NCBI RefSeq assembly: GCF_051020985.1 | Contig: NW_027475141.1 | Span: forward strand, 930,001 to 994,000 | Direction: 5' to 3' | From: Nomia melanderi | Taxonomy: Eukaryota > Arthropoda > Insecta > Hymenoptera > Halictidae | Length of the DNA: 64,000 nucleotides | Part shown: piece by piece, positions 23,760 to 35,625 of the stretch | Layout of the letters: each line of letters opens with the position of its first letter | Numbering within the stretch: position 1 is the stretch's first letter | Translations under genes and position numbers: made by a program | The notes under the pieces: generated by a model | What the model was told of the DNA's origin: nothing | Seen by the model: the letters and a program-made list of their open reading frames with translations, nothing else | The model's database searches: none

Positions 23760-24495
23760 CCCGAGATATCACAAGATATATATTGGATTTTCCCCTGACC
23801 CTGACTGTCCGGCAACATGAGACTGTGGTATTCTCGGCCCCTGGTGGTCCGAGGTCGTTCCCGCTGCCCAGATTCATGCGCCAGGGCCTCCTGCAGATAA
23901 TTCACTTTGGTTTATTGCGCTATCTCTAATAACACCCGAGATATCACCAGATATATATTGGATTTTCCCCTGACCATGACTGTCCGGCAACATGAGACTG
24001 CGGTTTTCTAGGCCCCTGGTGGTCCGAGGTCGTTCCCGCTGCACAGATTTATGCGCCAGGGCCTCCTACAGACTATGCACTTTGATTTATTGGTCTATCT
24101 GTAATAGCACCCGAGATATCACCAGATATATATTGGATTTTTCCCTGAACCTAAGTGTCCGGCCCCATGCGACGGTGGTTTTCTCGGCCCCTGGTGCTCC
24201 GAGGTCGTTCCCGCTGCACAGATTCATGCGACAGGGCCTCCTGCAGATAATTGACTTTGGTTTATTGCGCTATCTCTAATAGCACCCGAGATATGACCAG
24301 ATAGATATTGGATTTTTCCCTGACCCTGAGTGTCCGGCCCCATGCGACGGTGGTTTTCTCGGCCCCTGGTGGTCCGAGGTCGTTCCCGCTGCACAGATTC
24401 ATGCGCCAGGGCTTCCTAGAGACAATGCACTTTGAAGTATTGGGCTATCTGTAATAGCACCGGAGATATCACCAGATATATATTGGATTTTCCCC
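23760..24495. repeat. Second copies of the 9- and 7-monomer-offset blocks, now fused
   Basis: Bases 23760-24135 repeat 22185-22560 and bases 24095-24495 repeat 22870-23270. In the first occurrence the two blocks are separated by two extra monomers (about 350 bp); here they are joined directly. This is the same two-monomer gain or loss seen in the 21-monomer HOR. Confidence 0.85.
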
Positions 24496-25734
24496 TGACC
24501 CTGAGTGTCCGGCCCCATGAGACTGTGGTTTTCTCGGCCCCTGGTGGTCCGAGTTCGTTCCCGCTGGACAGACTTATGCGCCAGGGCCTCCTACAGACTA
24601 TGCACTTTGATTTATTGGTCTATCTGTAATAGCACCCGAGATATCACCAGATATATATTGGATTTTCCCCTGACCCTGAGTGTCCGGCCCCATGAGACTG
24701 TGGTTATTTCGGCCCCTGGTGGTCCGAGGTCGTTCCCGCTGCACAGATTTATGCGCCAGGGCCTCCTACAGACTATGCACTTTGATTTATTGGGCTATCT
24801 GTAATAGCACCCGAGATATCACCAGATATATATTGGATTTTCCCCTGAACCTGAGTGTCCGGCAGCATGAGACTGCGGTTTTCTCGGCCCCTGGTGGTCC
24901 GAGGTCGTTCCCGCTGACCAGATTCATGCGCCAGGGCCTCCAGCAGATAATTCACTTTGGTTTATTGCGCTATCTCTAATAGCACCCGAGATATCACCAG
25001 ATATATATTGGATTTTTCCCTGACCCTGACAGTCCGGCCCCATGAGACGGTGATTTTCTCGGCCCCTCGTGGTCCGAGGTCGTTCCCGCTGCACAGATTC
25101 ATGCGCTAGGGCCTCCTGTAGACAATGCACTTTGATTTATTGCGCTATCTCTAATAGCACACAAGATATCACCAGATATATATTGGATTTTTCCCTGACC
25201 CTGAGAGTCCGGCCCCATGAGACGGTGATTTTCTCGGCCCCTCGTGGTCCGAGGCCGACCCCGCTGCACAGATTCATGCGCCAGGGCCTCCTGCAGACAA
25301 TGCACTTTGGTTTATTGCGCTATCTCTAATAGCACCCGAAATGTCACCAGATATATATTGGAGTTTTCCCTGGCCCTGAATGCCCGGCCCCATGAGACGG
25401 TGGTTTTCTCGGCCCCTGGTGGTCCGAGGTCGTTCCCGCTGCACAGATTCATGCGCCAGGGAATGCTGCAGACAATTAACTTTGGTTTATTGCGCTATCT
25501 CTAATAGCACCCGCGATATCTCCAGATATATATTGGATTTTTCCCTGACCCTGAGTGTCCGGACCCATGAGACGGTAGTTTTCTCGGCCCCTGCTGGTCC
25601 GAGGTCGTTGCCGCTGTACAGATTCATGCGCCAGTGCCTCCTACAGACAATGCACTTTGATTTATTGCGCTATCTGTAATAGTACCCGAGATATCACCAG
25701 ATATATATTGGATTTTTCCCTGACCGTGGCAGTC
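24496..25734. repeat. Array segment with the GCGCTAGGGCC and CCGACCCCG variants
   Basis: The left part continues the TTATTGGTCTATCTG and CTACAGACTATGC variants of the previous zone. From about 25050 new variants appear. Bases 25080-25370 match 29629-29919 (offset 4549 bp, 26 monomers minus 1), sharing CACACAAGATATC, GAGGCCGACCCCGCTGC and CCCGAAATGTCA. The GGGAATGCTGCAGACAATTA variant near 25459 recurs near 27034. Confidence 0.8.
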
Positions 25735-26210
25735 CGGCACCATGAGACGGTGGTTTTCTCGGCCCCTGGTGGTCCGAGGCCGTTCCCGCTGCACAGATTC
25801 ATGCGCCAGGGCCTCCTGCAGACAATGCACTTTGATTTATTCCGGTATCGGTAATAGCACCCGAGATATCACCAGATTTATATTGGATTTTTCCATGACC
25901 GTGAGTGACCGACCCCATGAGACGGTGGTTTTCTCGGCCCCTGGTGGTCCGAGGTCGTTCCCGCTGAACAGATTCATGCGCCAGAGCCTCCTACAGACAA
26001 TGCTCTTTGATTTATTGCGCTATCTGTAATAGCACCCGAGATATCACCAGATAAATATTGGATTTTTCCCTGACCCTGAGTGTCCGGACCCATCAGACGG
26101 TGGTTTTCTCGGCCCCTGCTCGTCCAAGGTCGTTCCCGCTGCACAGGTTCATGCGCCAGGGCCCCCTGCATATAATTCACTTTGATTTATTGCGTTATCT
26201 GTAATAGCAC
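25735..26210. repeat. Four-copy block of the 25-31 kb zone, copy 1
   Basis: About 475 bp with private variants ATTCCGGTATCGGTAATAG (others ATTCCGCTATCGG), CCATGACCGTGAGTGACCGA, GCTGAACAGATTC, GACAATGCTCTTTG and GGTCCAAGG or CGTCCAAGG. Related copies start near 27135 (offset 1400 bp, 8 monomers), 28010 (+875 bp, 5 monomers) and 30465. Confidence 0.85.
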
Positions 26211-27134
26211 CCGAGATATCACCAGATATATATTGGATTTTTCCGTGACCCTGAGTGCCCGGCCCCATGTTTCGGTGGTTTTCTCGACCCCTGGTGGTCC
26301 GAGGTCGATCCCACTGCACAGATTCATGCGCTAGCGCCTCCTGCAGACAATGGACTTTGATTTATTGCGCTATCTCTAATAGCACCCGAGATATCACCAG
26401 ATATATATTGGATTTGTCCCTGACCCTGACAGTCCGGCATCATGAGACGGTGATTTTCTCGGCCCCTGGTGGTCCGCGGTCGATCCCGCTGCACAGATTC
26501 ATGCGCCAGGGCCTCCTACAGACAATGCACTTTGATTTAATGCGCTATCTGTAATAGCACCCGAGATATCACCAGATTTATATTGGATTTTTCCCTGACC
26601 CTGACAGTCCGGCACCATGTGACAGTGGTTTTCTCGGCCCCTGGTGGTCCGAGGCCGACCCCGCTGCACAGATTCATGCGCCAGGGCCTGCTGCAGACAA
26701 TGCACTTTGGTTTATTGCGCTATCTCTGATAGCACCCGAGATGTCACCAGATATATATTGGATTTTTCCCTGGCCCTGAGTGTCCGGCCCCATGAGGCGG
26801 TAGTTTTCTCGGCCCCTGGTGGTCCGAGGTCGTTCCCGCTGCACAGATTCATGCGCTAGGGCCCCCTGCAGATAATTCACTTTGGTTTATTGCCCTATCT
26901 CTAATAGCCACCGAGATATCACCAGATATATATTGGATTTTTCCCTGACCCTGAGTGTCCGACCACATGAGACGGTGGTTTTCTCGGCCCCTGGTGGTCC
27001 GAGGTCGTTCCCGCTGCACAGATTCATGCGCCAGGGAATGCTGCAGACAATTAACTTTGGTTTATTGCGCTATCTCTAATAGCACCCGCGATATCACCAG
27101 ATATATATTGGATTTTTCCCTGACCCTGTGTGTC
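26211..27134. repeat. Array segment between copies 1 and 2 of the four-copy block
   Basis: About 5 A-type monomers. A TTTATATTGG variant replaces the usual TATATATTGG near 26577, and GAGATGTCACC and GCGCTAGGGCC variants recur. All satellite. Confidence 0.8.
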
Positions 27135-27610
27135 CGGCACCATGAGACGGTGGTTTTCTCGGCCCCTGGTGGTCCGAGGCCGTTCCCGCTGCACAGATTC
27201 ATGCGCCAGGGCCTCCTGCAGACAATGCACTTTGATTTATTCCGCTATCGGTAATAGCACCCGAGATATCACCAGATTTATATTGGATTTTTCCATGACC
27301 GTGAGTGACCGACCCCATAAGACGGTGGTTTTCTCGGCCCCTGGTGGTCCGAGGTCGTTCCCGCTGAACAGATTCATGCGCCAGAGCCTCCTACAGACAA
27401 TGCTCTTTGATTTATTGCGCTATCTGTAATAGCACCCGAGATATCACCAGATATATATTGGATTTTTCCCTGACCCTGAGTGTCCGGACCCATGAGACGG
27501 TGGTTTTCTCGGCCCCTGCTGGTCCAAGGTCGTTCCCGCTGCACAGATTCATGCGCCAGGGCGCCCTGCATATAATTCACTTTGATTTATTGCGTTATCT
27601 GTAATAGCAC
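27135..27610. repeat. Four-copy block of the 25-31 kb zone, copy 2
   Basis: Same private variants as copy 1, with CCCCATAAGACGG near 27312 (shared with copy 4) and GGGCGCCCTGCATATAATTC near 27561. Confidence 0.85.
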
Positions 27611-28009
27611 CCGAGATATCACCAGATATATATTGGATTTTTCCCTGAACCTGAGTGCCCGGCCCCATGAGACGGTAGTTTTCTCGGCCCCTGGTGTTCC
27701 GAGGTCGATCCCGCTGCACAGATTCATGCGCCAGGGCCTTCTGCAGACAATGCACTTTGATTTATTGAGCTATCTCTAATAGCACCCGAGATATCACCAG
27801 ATATATATTGGATTTTTCCCTGGCACTGAGTGTCCGGCCCCATGAGACGGTAGTTTTCTCAGCCCCTGGTGGTCCGAGGTCGTTCCCGCTGCACAGATTC
27901 ATGCGCTAGGGCCTGCTGCAGACAATGCACTTTGGTTTATTGCGCTATCTCTAATAGCACCCGAGATATCACCAGATATATATTGGATTTTTCCCTGACC
28001 GTGGCAGTC
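27611..28009. repeat. Array segment, about 2 monomers
   Basis: A-type monomers with GGTAGTTTTCTC variants near 27673 and 27849. Five monomers separate the starts of copies 2 and 3 of the block. Confidence 0.75.
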
Positions 28010-28430
28010 CGGCACCATGAGACGGTGGTTTTCTCGGCCCCTGGTGGTCCGAGGCCGTTCCCGCTGCACAGATTCATGCGCCAGGGCCTCCTGCAGACAA
28101 TGCACTTTGATTTATTCCGCTATCGGTAATAGCACCCGAGATATCACCAGATCTATATTGGATTTTTCCATGACCGTGAGTGACCGACCCCATGAGATGG
28201 TGGTTTTCTCGGCCCCTGGTGGTCCGAGGTCGTTCCCGCTGAACAGATTCATGCGCCAGAGCCTCCTACAGACAATGCTCTTTGATTTATTGCGCTATCT
28301 GTAATAGCACCCGAGATATCACCAGATATATATTGGATTTTTCCCTGACCCTGAGTGTCCGGACCCATGAGACGGTGGTTTTCTCGGCCCCTGCTGGTCC
28401 AAGGTCGTTCCCGCTGCACAGGTTCATGCG
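28010..28430. repeat. Four-copy block of the 25-31 kb zone, copy 3
   Basis: Offset of 875 bp from copy 2. It carries GAGATGGTGG near 28193 and CAGATCTATATTGG near 28149. After GGTCCAAGG it switches to a different monomer (GGGCCTTCTGCAGACAATGC). Confidence 0.85.
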
Positions 28431-30464
28431 CCAGGGCCTTCTGCAGACAATGCACTTTGATTTATTGCGCTATCTCTAATAGCACCCGAGATATCACCAG
28501 ATATATATTGGATTTTTCCTTGGCCCTGAGTGTCCGGCCCCATGAGACGGTAGTTTTCTCGGCCCCTGGTGGTCCGAGGTCGTTCCCGCTGCACAGATTC
28601 ATGCGCTAGGGCCTCCTGCAGACAATGCACTTTGGTTTATTGCGCTATCTCTAATAGCACCCGAGATATCACCAGATATATATTGGATTTATCCCTGACC
28701 CTGACAGTCCGGCCCCATGAGACGGTGATTTTCTCGGCCCCTCGTGGTCCGACGTCGTTCCGCTGCACAGATTCATGCGCTAGGGCCTTCTGCAGACAAT
28801 GCACTTTGTTTTATTGCGCTATCTCTAATAGCACCCGAGATATCACCAGATATATATTGGATGTTTCCCTGACCCTGACAGTCCGACCCCATGAGACGGT
28901 GGTTTTCTCGGCCCCTGCTGGCCCGAGGTCGTTCCCGCTGCACAGATTGATGCGCCAGGGCCTCCTGCAGACAATGCACTTTGATTTATTGTGCTATCTG
29001 TAATAGCACCCGAGATATCACCAGATTTATATTGGATTTTTCCCTGACCCTGAGAGTCCGGCACCATGTGACAGTGGTTTTCTCGGCCCCTGGTGGTCCG
29101 AGGTCGTTCCCGCTGCACAGATTCATTCGCTAGGGCCCCCTGCAGATAATTCACTTTGGTTTATTGCCCTATCTCTAATAGCTCCCGAGATATCACCAGA
29201 TATATATTGGATTTTTCCCTGACCCTGTGTGTCCGACCACATGAGACGGTGGTTTTCTCGGCCCCTGGTGGTCCGAGGTCGTTCCCGCTGCACAGATTCA
29301 TGCGCCAGGTCCTGCTGCAGACAATGCACTTTGGTTTATTGCGCTATCTCTAATAGCACCCGCGATATCACCAGATATATATTGGATTTTTCCCTGACCC
29401 TGAGTGTACGGCCCCATGAGACGGTGGTTTTCTCGGCCCCTGGTGGTCCGAGGTCGTTCCCGCTGGCCAGATTCATGCGCCAGTGCCTCCCACAGACAAT
29501 GCACTTTGATTTATTGCGCTATCTGTATTAGCACCGGAGATATCACCAGATATATATTGGATTTTTCCCTGACCCTGAGTGTCCGGCCCCATGAGACGGT
29601 GGTTTTCTCGGACCCTCGTGGTCCGAGGGAGTTCCCGCTGCACAGATTCATGCGCTAGGGCCTCCTGCAGACAATGCACTTTGATTTATTGCGCTATCTC
29701 TAATAGCACACAAGATATCACCAGATATATATTGGATTTTTCCCTGACCCTGAGAGTCCGGCCCCATGAGACGGTGATTTTCTCGGCCCCTCGTGGTCCG
29801 AGGCCGACCCCGCTGCACAGATTCATGCGCCAGGGCCTCCTGCAGACAATGCACTTTGGTTTATTGCGCTATCTCTAATAGCACCCGAAATGTCAACAGA
29901 TATATATTGGAGTTTTCCCTGGCCCTGAGTGTCCGGCCCAATGAGACGGTAGTTTTCTCGGCCCCTGGTGGTCCGAGGTCGTTCCCGCTGCTCAGATTCA
30001 TGCGCTAGGGCCTCCTGCAGACAATGCACTTTGGTTTATTGCGCTATCTCTGATAGCACCCGAGATATCACCAGATATATATTGGATTTGTCCCTGACCC
30101 TGACAGTCCGGCCTCATGAGACGGTGATTTTCTCGGCCCCTGGTGGTCCGAGGCCGACCCCGCTGCACAGATTCATGCGCCAGGGCCTGCTGCAGACAAG
30201 GCACTTTGGTTTATTGCGCTATCTGTAATAGCACCCGAGATATCACCAGATTTATATTGGATTTTTCCCTGACCCTGACAGTCCGGCCCCATGTGACGGT
30301 GGATTTCTCGGCCCCTGGTGGTCCGTGGCCGACCCCGCTGCACAGATTCATGCGCCAGGGCCTGCTGCAGACAATGCACTTTGGTTTATTGCGTTATCTC
30401 TGATAGCACCCGAGATATCACCAGATATATATTGCATTTTTCCCTGACCCTGAGTGTCCGGCAC
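28431..30464. repeat. Array segment, about 11.6 monomers, mostly GGTAGTTTTC and TTTATATTGG variants
   Basis: A-type only, with the CTGCAGACAATGC recombinant 3' haplotype predominating. Bases 29629-29919 repeat 25080-25370. A one-base contraction, GTCGTTCCGCTGC near 28755, makes a 174 bp unit. GAGGCCGACCCCGCTGC occurs at several places (near 29802, 30162; GTGGCCGACC near 30325). Confidence 0.8.
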
Positions 30465-30760
30465 CATGAGACGGTGGTTTTCTCGGCCCCTGGTGGTCCG
30501 AGGCCGTTCCCGCTGCACAGATTCATGCGCCAGGGCCTCCTGCAGACAATGCACTTTGATTTATTCCGCTATCGGCAATAGCACCCGAGATATCACCAGA
30601 TTTATATTGGATTTTTCCATGACCGTGAGTGACCGACCCCATAAGACGGTGGTTTTCTCGGCCCCTGGTGTTCCGAGGTCGTTCCCGCTGCCCAGATTCA
30701 TGCGCCAGAGCCTCCTACAGACAATGCACTTTGATTTATTGCGCGATCTGTAATAGCACC
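30465..30760. repeat. Four-copy block of the 25-31 kb zone, copy 4 (truncated)
   Basis: It shares ATTCCGCTATCGG, CAGATTTATATTGG, CCATGACCGTGAGTGACCGA and CCCCATAAGACGG with copy 2, then changes to GCTGCCCAGATTC and enters the next zone, in which B-type monomers reappear. Confidence 0.8.
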
Positions 30761-31387
30761 CGAGAAAGCACCGTATATATGCTGGATTTTTAAATGACTT
30801 TGGGTGACGGACACCGAAAATCTGTAAGTTTCTCGGCCCCTGGTGGTCCGATGTCGTTCCTGCTGCACAGATTCATGCGGAAGGGCCTCCTACGGACAAT
30901 GCATTTTGGATTATTGCGCTATCTCTATTAGCACCAGAGATATCACCAGATATATATTGGATTTTCCCCTGACCCTGAGTGTCCGGCCCCATGAGACGGT
31001 CGTTTTCTCGGCCCCTGGTGGTCCGAGGTCGTTCCCGCTGCACAGATTCATGCGCCAGGGCCTCCTGCAGATAATTCACGTTGGTTTATTGCGCTATCTC
31101 TAATTTCTCACGAGATATCACCAGATATATATTGGATTTTTCCCTGACCCTGAGTGTCCGGCCCCATGAGACGGCTGTTTTCTCGGCCCCTGGTGTTCCG
31201 AGGTCGTTCCCGCTGCCCAGATTCATGCGCCAGAGCCTCCTACAGACAATGCACTTTGATTTATTGCGCTATCTGTAATAGCACCCGAGAAAGCACCATA
31301 TATATGCTGGATTTTTACATGACTTTGGGTGACGGACACCGAAAATCTGTAATTTTCTCGGCCCCTGGTGGTCCGATGTCGTTCCTG
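30761..31387. repeat. Array segment, B-type monomers return
   Basis: About 3.6 monomers with B-type blocks near 30777-30840 (GGATTTTTAAATGACTTTGG) and 31304-31365. Both are preceded by GAGAAAGCACC instead of GAGATATCACC, which removes the EcoRV site. An unusual CTCTAATTTCTCACGAGATA variant is near 31097 and recurs at 36170, 38970 and 40544. Confidence 0.85.
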
Positions 31388-31810
31388 CTGCACAGATGCA
31401 TGCGCCAGGGCCTCCTGCAGATAATTCACTTTGGTTTATTGCGCTATCTCTAATAGCAGCCGAAATATCACCAGATATATATTGGATTTTCCCCTGACCC
31501 TGAGTGTCCGGCCCCATGAGATGGTGGTTTTCTCGGCCCCTGGTGGTCCGAGGTGGTTCCCGCCGCCCAGATTCATGCGCCAGGGCCTCCTACAGACAAT
31601 GCACTTTGATTTATTGCGCTATCTGTAATAGCACCCGAGATATCACCAGTTATATATTTGATTTTTCCCTGACCCTGTGTGTCCGGCCCCATGAGACGGT
31701 GGTTTTCTCGGCCGCTGGTGGTCCGTGGTCGTTCCCGCTGCACAGATTCATGCGCCAGGGCCTCCTGCAGATAATTCACTTTGGTTTATTGCGCTATCTG
31801 TAATAGCACC
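31388..31810. repeat. 19-monomer-offset block, copy 1
   Basis: 423 bp match 34712-35134 at an offset of 3324 bp (19 monomers minus 1) with no mismatch seen by eye. Shared private variants are TAGCAGCCGAAATATCACC, GAGGTGGTTCCCGCCGCCC and CACCAGTTATATATTTGA. Confidence 0.85.
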
Positions 31811-32690
31811 TGAGATATCACCAGATATATGCTGGATTTTTCCCTGACCCTGAGTGTCCGGCCCCATGTGTCTGTGGTTTTCTCGGCCCCTGGTGTTCCG
31901 AGGTAGTTCCCGCTGCACAGATGCATGCGCCAGGGCCTCCTGCAGATAATTCACTTCGATTTATCGCGGTATATGTAATAGCCGCCGAGATATCACCGGA
32001 TATATATTGGAATTTTCCCTGACCCTGATTGTCCGGCTCCATGAGACGGTGGTTTTCTCGGCCCTTGGTGCTCCGAGGTCGTTCCCGCTGCACAGACTCA
32101 TGCGCCAGGGCTTGCTGCAGACAATGCACTTTGATTTATCGCGCTATCTGTAATAGCACCCGAGATATCACCAGATATATGGCGGATTTTTAAATCACCT
32201 TGGGTGACGGATACAGAATATCTGTAATTTTCTCGGCCCCTGGTAGGCCGAGGTCGCTCCCGCTGCACAGATTCATGCGGCAGGGCTTGCTGCAGACAAT
32301 GCACTTTAGTTTATCGCGCTATCTCTAATAGCACCAGAGATATCACCAGATATATATTGGATTTTCCCCTGACCCTGAGTATCCGGCCCCATCAGTCGGT
32401 GGTTTTCTCGGCCCCTGGTGGTCCGACGATGCTCCCGCTGCGCAGATTCATGCGCTAGGGCCTCCTGCAGACAATGCACTTTAGTTTATCGCGCTATATC
32501 TAATAGCACCGGAGATATCACCAGATATATATTGGATTTTCCCCTGACCCTGAGTATCCGGCCCCATGAGTCGGTGGTTTTCTCGGCCCCTGGTGGTCCG
32601 ACGTCGTTCCCGGTGCGCAGATTCATGCGCTAGGGCCTCCTGCAGACAATGCACTTTGATTTATCGCGCTATCTGTAATAGCACCCGAGA
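31811..32690. repeat. Block later repeated at 36363-37063, here with one extra monomer
   Basis: Bases 31815-32130 match 36363-36678 (offset 4548 bp) and bases 32275-32690 match 36648-37063 (offset 4373 bp). The 175 bp difference is one B-type monomer (about 32145-32275, GCGGATTTTTAAATCACC) present only here. Shared variants include AATAGCCGCCGAGATATCAC, CTGATTGTCCGGCTCCATG and CGGCCCTTGGTGCTCCGAGG. Confidence 0.85.
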
Positions 32691-34711
32691 TATCACCAGA
32701 TATATGCTGGATTTTTACATTACCTTGGGTGACGGATACCGAAAATCTGTAATTTTCTCGGCCCCTGGTTGTCCCAGGTCGTTCCTGCTGCTCAGATTCG
32801 TGCGCCAGGGCCTCCTGCAGACAATGCAGTTTGATTTATTGCGCTATCTCTAATAGCACCCGAGATATCACCCGATATATGCTGGATTTTTACATGAACT
32901 TGGGTGACGGATTCCGAATATCTGTAATTTTCTCGGGCCCTAGTGGTCCGAGGTCGTTCCTGCTGCACAGATACATTCGCAAGTGCCTCCTACAGACAAT
33001 GCACTTTGATTTATGCGCTATCTCTAATAGCAATCGACATATCACCAGATATATATTGGATTTTTCCTTGACCCTGTCAGTCCGGCCCCATGAGACGGTG
33101 ATTTTCTCGGCCCCTGGTGGTCCGAGATCGATCCCGCTGAACAGATTCATGCGCCAGGGCTTCCTGCAGACAATTCACTTTGGTTTATTGCGCTATCTGT
33201 ATTAGCACCCGAGATATCACCGGATATATGCTGGATTTTTACATGACCTTGGGTGACGGATTCCGAATGTCTGTAACTTTCTCGGCCACTGGTGGTCCGA
33301 GGTCGTTCCCGCTGCCCAGGTTCATGCGCCAGGGCCTCCTACAGACAATGCACTTTGATTTATTGCGCTATCTGTAATAGCACCCGAGAAAGCTCCATAT
33401 ATATGCTGGATTTTTACATGTCTTTGAGTGACGGATACCGAATATCTGTAATTTTCTCGGCCCCTGGTGGTCCGTGGTCGTTCCCGATGCACAGACTCAT
33501 GCGCCAGGGCCTCCTACAGACAATGCAGTTTGATTTATTGCCCTATCTGTAATAGCACCCGAGATATCACCAGATATATATTGAATTTATCCCTGGCCCT
33601 GAGTGTCCGGACCCATGAGACGGTGGTTTTCTCGGCCCCTGGTGGTCCGAGGTCGTTCCCGCTGCACAAATTCATGCGCCAGGGCCCCCTGCAGATAATT
33701 CACTTTGGTTTATTGCGCTATCTCTAATAGCTCCCGAGATATCACCAGATATATATTGGATTTTTCCCTGACCCTGACAGTCTGGCCCCATGAGACGGTG
33801 ATTTCCTCGGCCCGTAGTCGTCCGAGGTCGTTCCCGCTGCACATATTCATGCGCCAGGGCCTCCTACAGACAATGCTCTTTGATTTATTGCGCTATCTCT
33901 AATAGCACCCGAGATATCACCAGATATATATTGGATTTTTCCCTGACCCTGATTGTCCGGCCCCATGAGACGGTGGTTTTCTCGGCCCCTGGTCGTACGA
34001 GGTCGTTCCTGCTGCACAGCTGCATGCGCCAGGGCCTCCTGCAGATAATTCAATTTGGTTTATTGCGCTATCTCTAATAGCACCCGAGATATCACCAGAT
34101 ATATATTGGATTTTCCCCTGACCCTGAGTGTCGGGCCCCATGTGTCGGTGGCTTTCTCGGCCCCTGGTGTTCCGAGGTCGTTGCCGCTGCACAGATTCAT
34201 GCGCCAGGGCCTCCCGCAGACAATGCACTTTGATTTATTGCGCTATCTGTAATAGCACCCGAGAAAGCACCATATATATGCTGGATTTTTACATGACTTT
34301 GGGTGACGGATACCGAAAATCTGTAATTTTCTTTGCCCCTCGTGGTCCGATGTCGTTCCTGCTGCACAGCTGCATGCGCCAGGGCCTCCTGCAGATAATT
34401 CACTTTGATTTATCGCGCTATCTGTAATAGCACCTGAGATATCACCAGATATATATTGAATTTATCCCTGGCCCTGAGTGTCCGGCCCCATAAGACGGTG
34501 GTTTTCTCGGCCCCTGGTGGTCCGAGGTCGTTCCCGCTAGACAAATTCATGCCCCAGGGCCCCCAGCAGATAATTCACTTTGGTTTATTGCGCTATCTCT
34601 AATAGCACCCGAGATATCACCAGATATATATTGGATTTTCCCCTGACCCTGAGTGTCCGGCCCCATGAGAAGGTGGTTTTCTTGGCCCCTGGTGGACCGA
34701 GGTCGTTCCCG
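32691..34711. repeat. Array segment with the densest run of B-type monomers
   Basis: B-type blocks start near 32704, 32880, 33228, 33404 and 34277, so about five of twelve monomers are B-type and some are adjacent. They fall into sub-forms: GGATTCCGAATATCTG (32905, 33258), GGATACCGAAAATCTG (32730, 34307) and GGATACCGAATATCTG (33433). A one-base contraction, TTTATGCGCTATC near 33012, makes a 174 bp unit. Confidence 0.85.
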
Positions 34712-35134
34712 CTGCACAGATGCATGCGCCAGGGCCTCCTGCAGATAATTCACTTTGGTTTATTGCGCTATCTCTAATAGCAGCCGAAATATCACCAGAT
34801 ATATATTGGATTTTCCCCTGACCCTGAGTGTCCGGCCCCATGAGATGGTGGTTTTCTCGGCCCCTGGTGGTCCGAGGTGGTTCCCGCCGCCCAGATTCAT
34901 GCGCCAGGGCCTCCTACAGACAATGCACTTTGATTTATTGCGCTATCTGTAATAGCACCCGAGATATCACCAGTTATATATTTGATTTTTCCCTGACCCT
35001 GTGTGTCCGGCCCCATGAGACGGTGGTTTTCTCGGCCGCTGGTGGTCCGTGGTCGTTCCCGCTGCACAGATTCATGCGCCAGGGCCTCCTGCAGATAATT
35101 CACTTTGGTTTATTGCGCTATCTGTAATAGCACC
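34712..35134. repeat. 19-monomer-offset block, copy 2
   Basis: Repeat of 31388-31810, base for base by eye. It ends where CACCCGAG here replaces CACCTGAG. Confidence 0.85.
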
Positions 35135-35625
35135 CGAGATATCACCAGATATATATTGGATTTTTCCCTGACCCTGAGTGTCCGGCCCCATGAGACGGCT
35201 GTTTTCTCGGCCCCTGGTGGTTCGAGGTCGTTCCCCCAGCACAGATTCATGCGCCAGGGCCTCCTGCAGATAATTCTCGTTGGTTTATTGCGCTATCTCT
35301 AATTTCACCCGAGATATCACCAGATATATGATGGATTTTTCCCTGACCCTGCGTGTCCGGCCCCATGAGACTGTGGATTTCTCGGCCCCTGGTGGACCGA
35401 GGTCGTTCCCGCTGCCCAGATTCATGCGCCAGGGTCACCTACAGACAATGCACTATGATTTATTGCGCTATCTGTAATAGCGCCCGAGATATCAGCAGAT
35501 ATATATTGGATTTTTCACTGACCCTGAGTGTCCGGCCCCATGAGACGGCTGTTTTCTCGGCCCCTGGTGGTCTGAGGTCGGTCCCGCTGCACAGATTCAT
35601 GCGCCAGGGCCTCCTGCAGATAATG
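35135..35625. repeat. Segment partly repeated at 37798-38074
   Basis: Bases 35349-35625 match 37798-38074 at an offset of 2449 bp (14 monomers minus 1). Shared variants are GACTGTGGATTTCTCGG, GGTGGACCGAGG, CAGGGTCACCTACAGAC, AATAGCGCCCGAGATATCAG and GGTCTGAGGTCGGTCCCG. Confidence 0.8.

Noticed and set aside
32145..32275. B-type monomers as independent insertions of a foreign element.
   Set aside because: They keep the same length, phase and flanking sequence as A-type monomers, have no target-site duplications, and hybrids exist. They are a monomer class, not an insertion.
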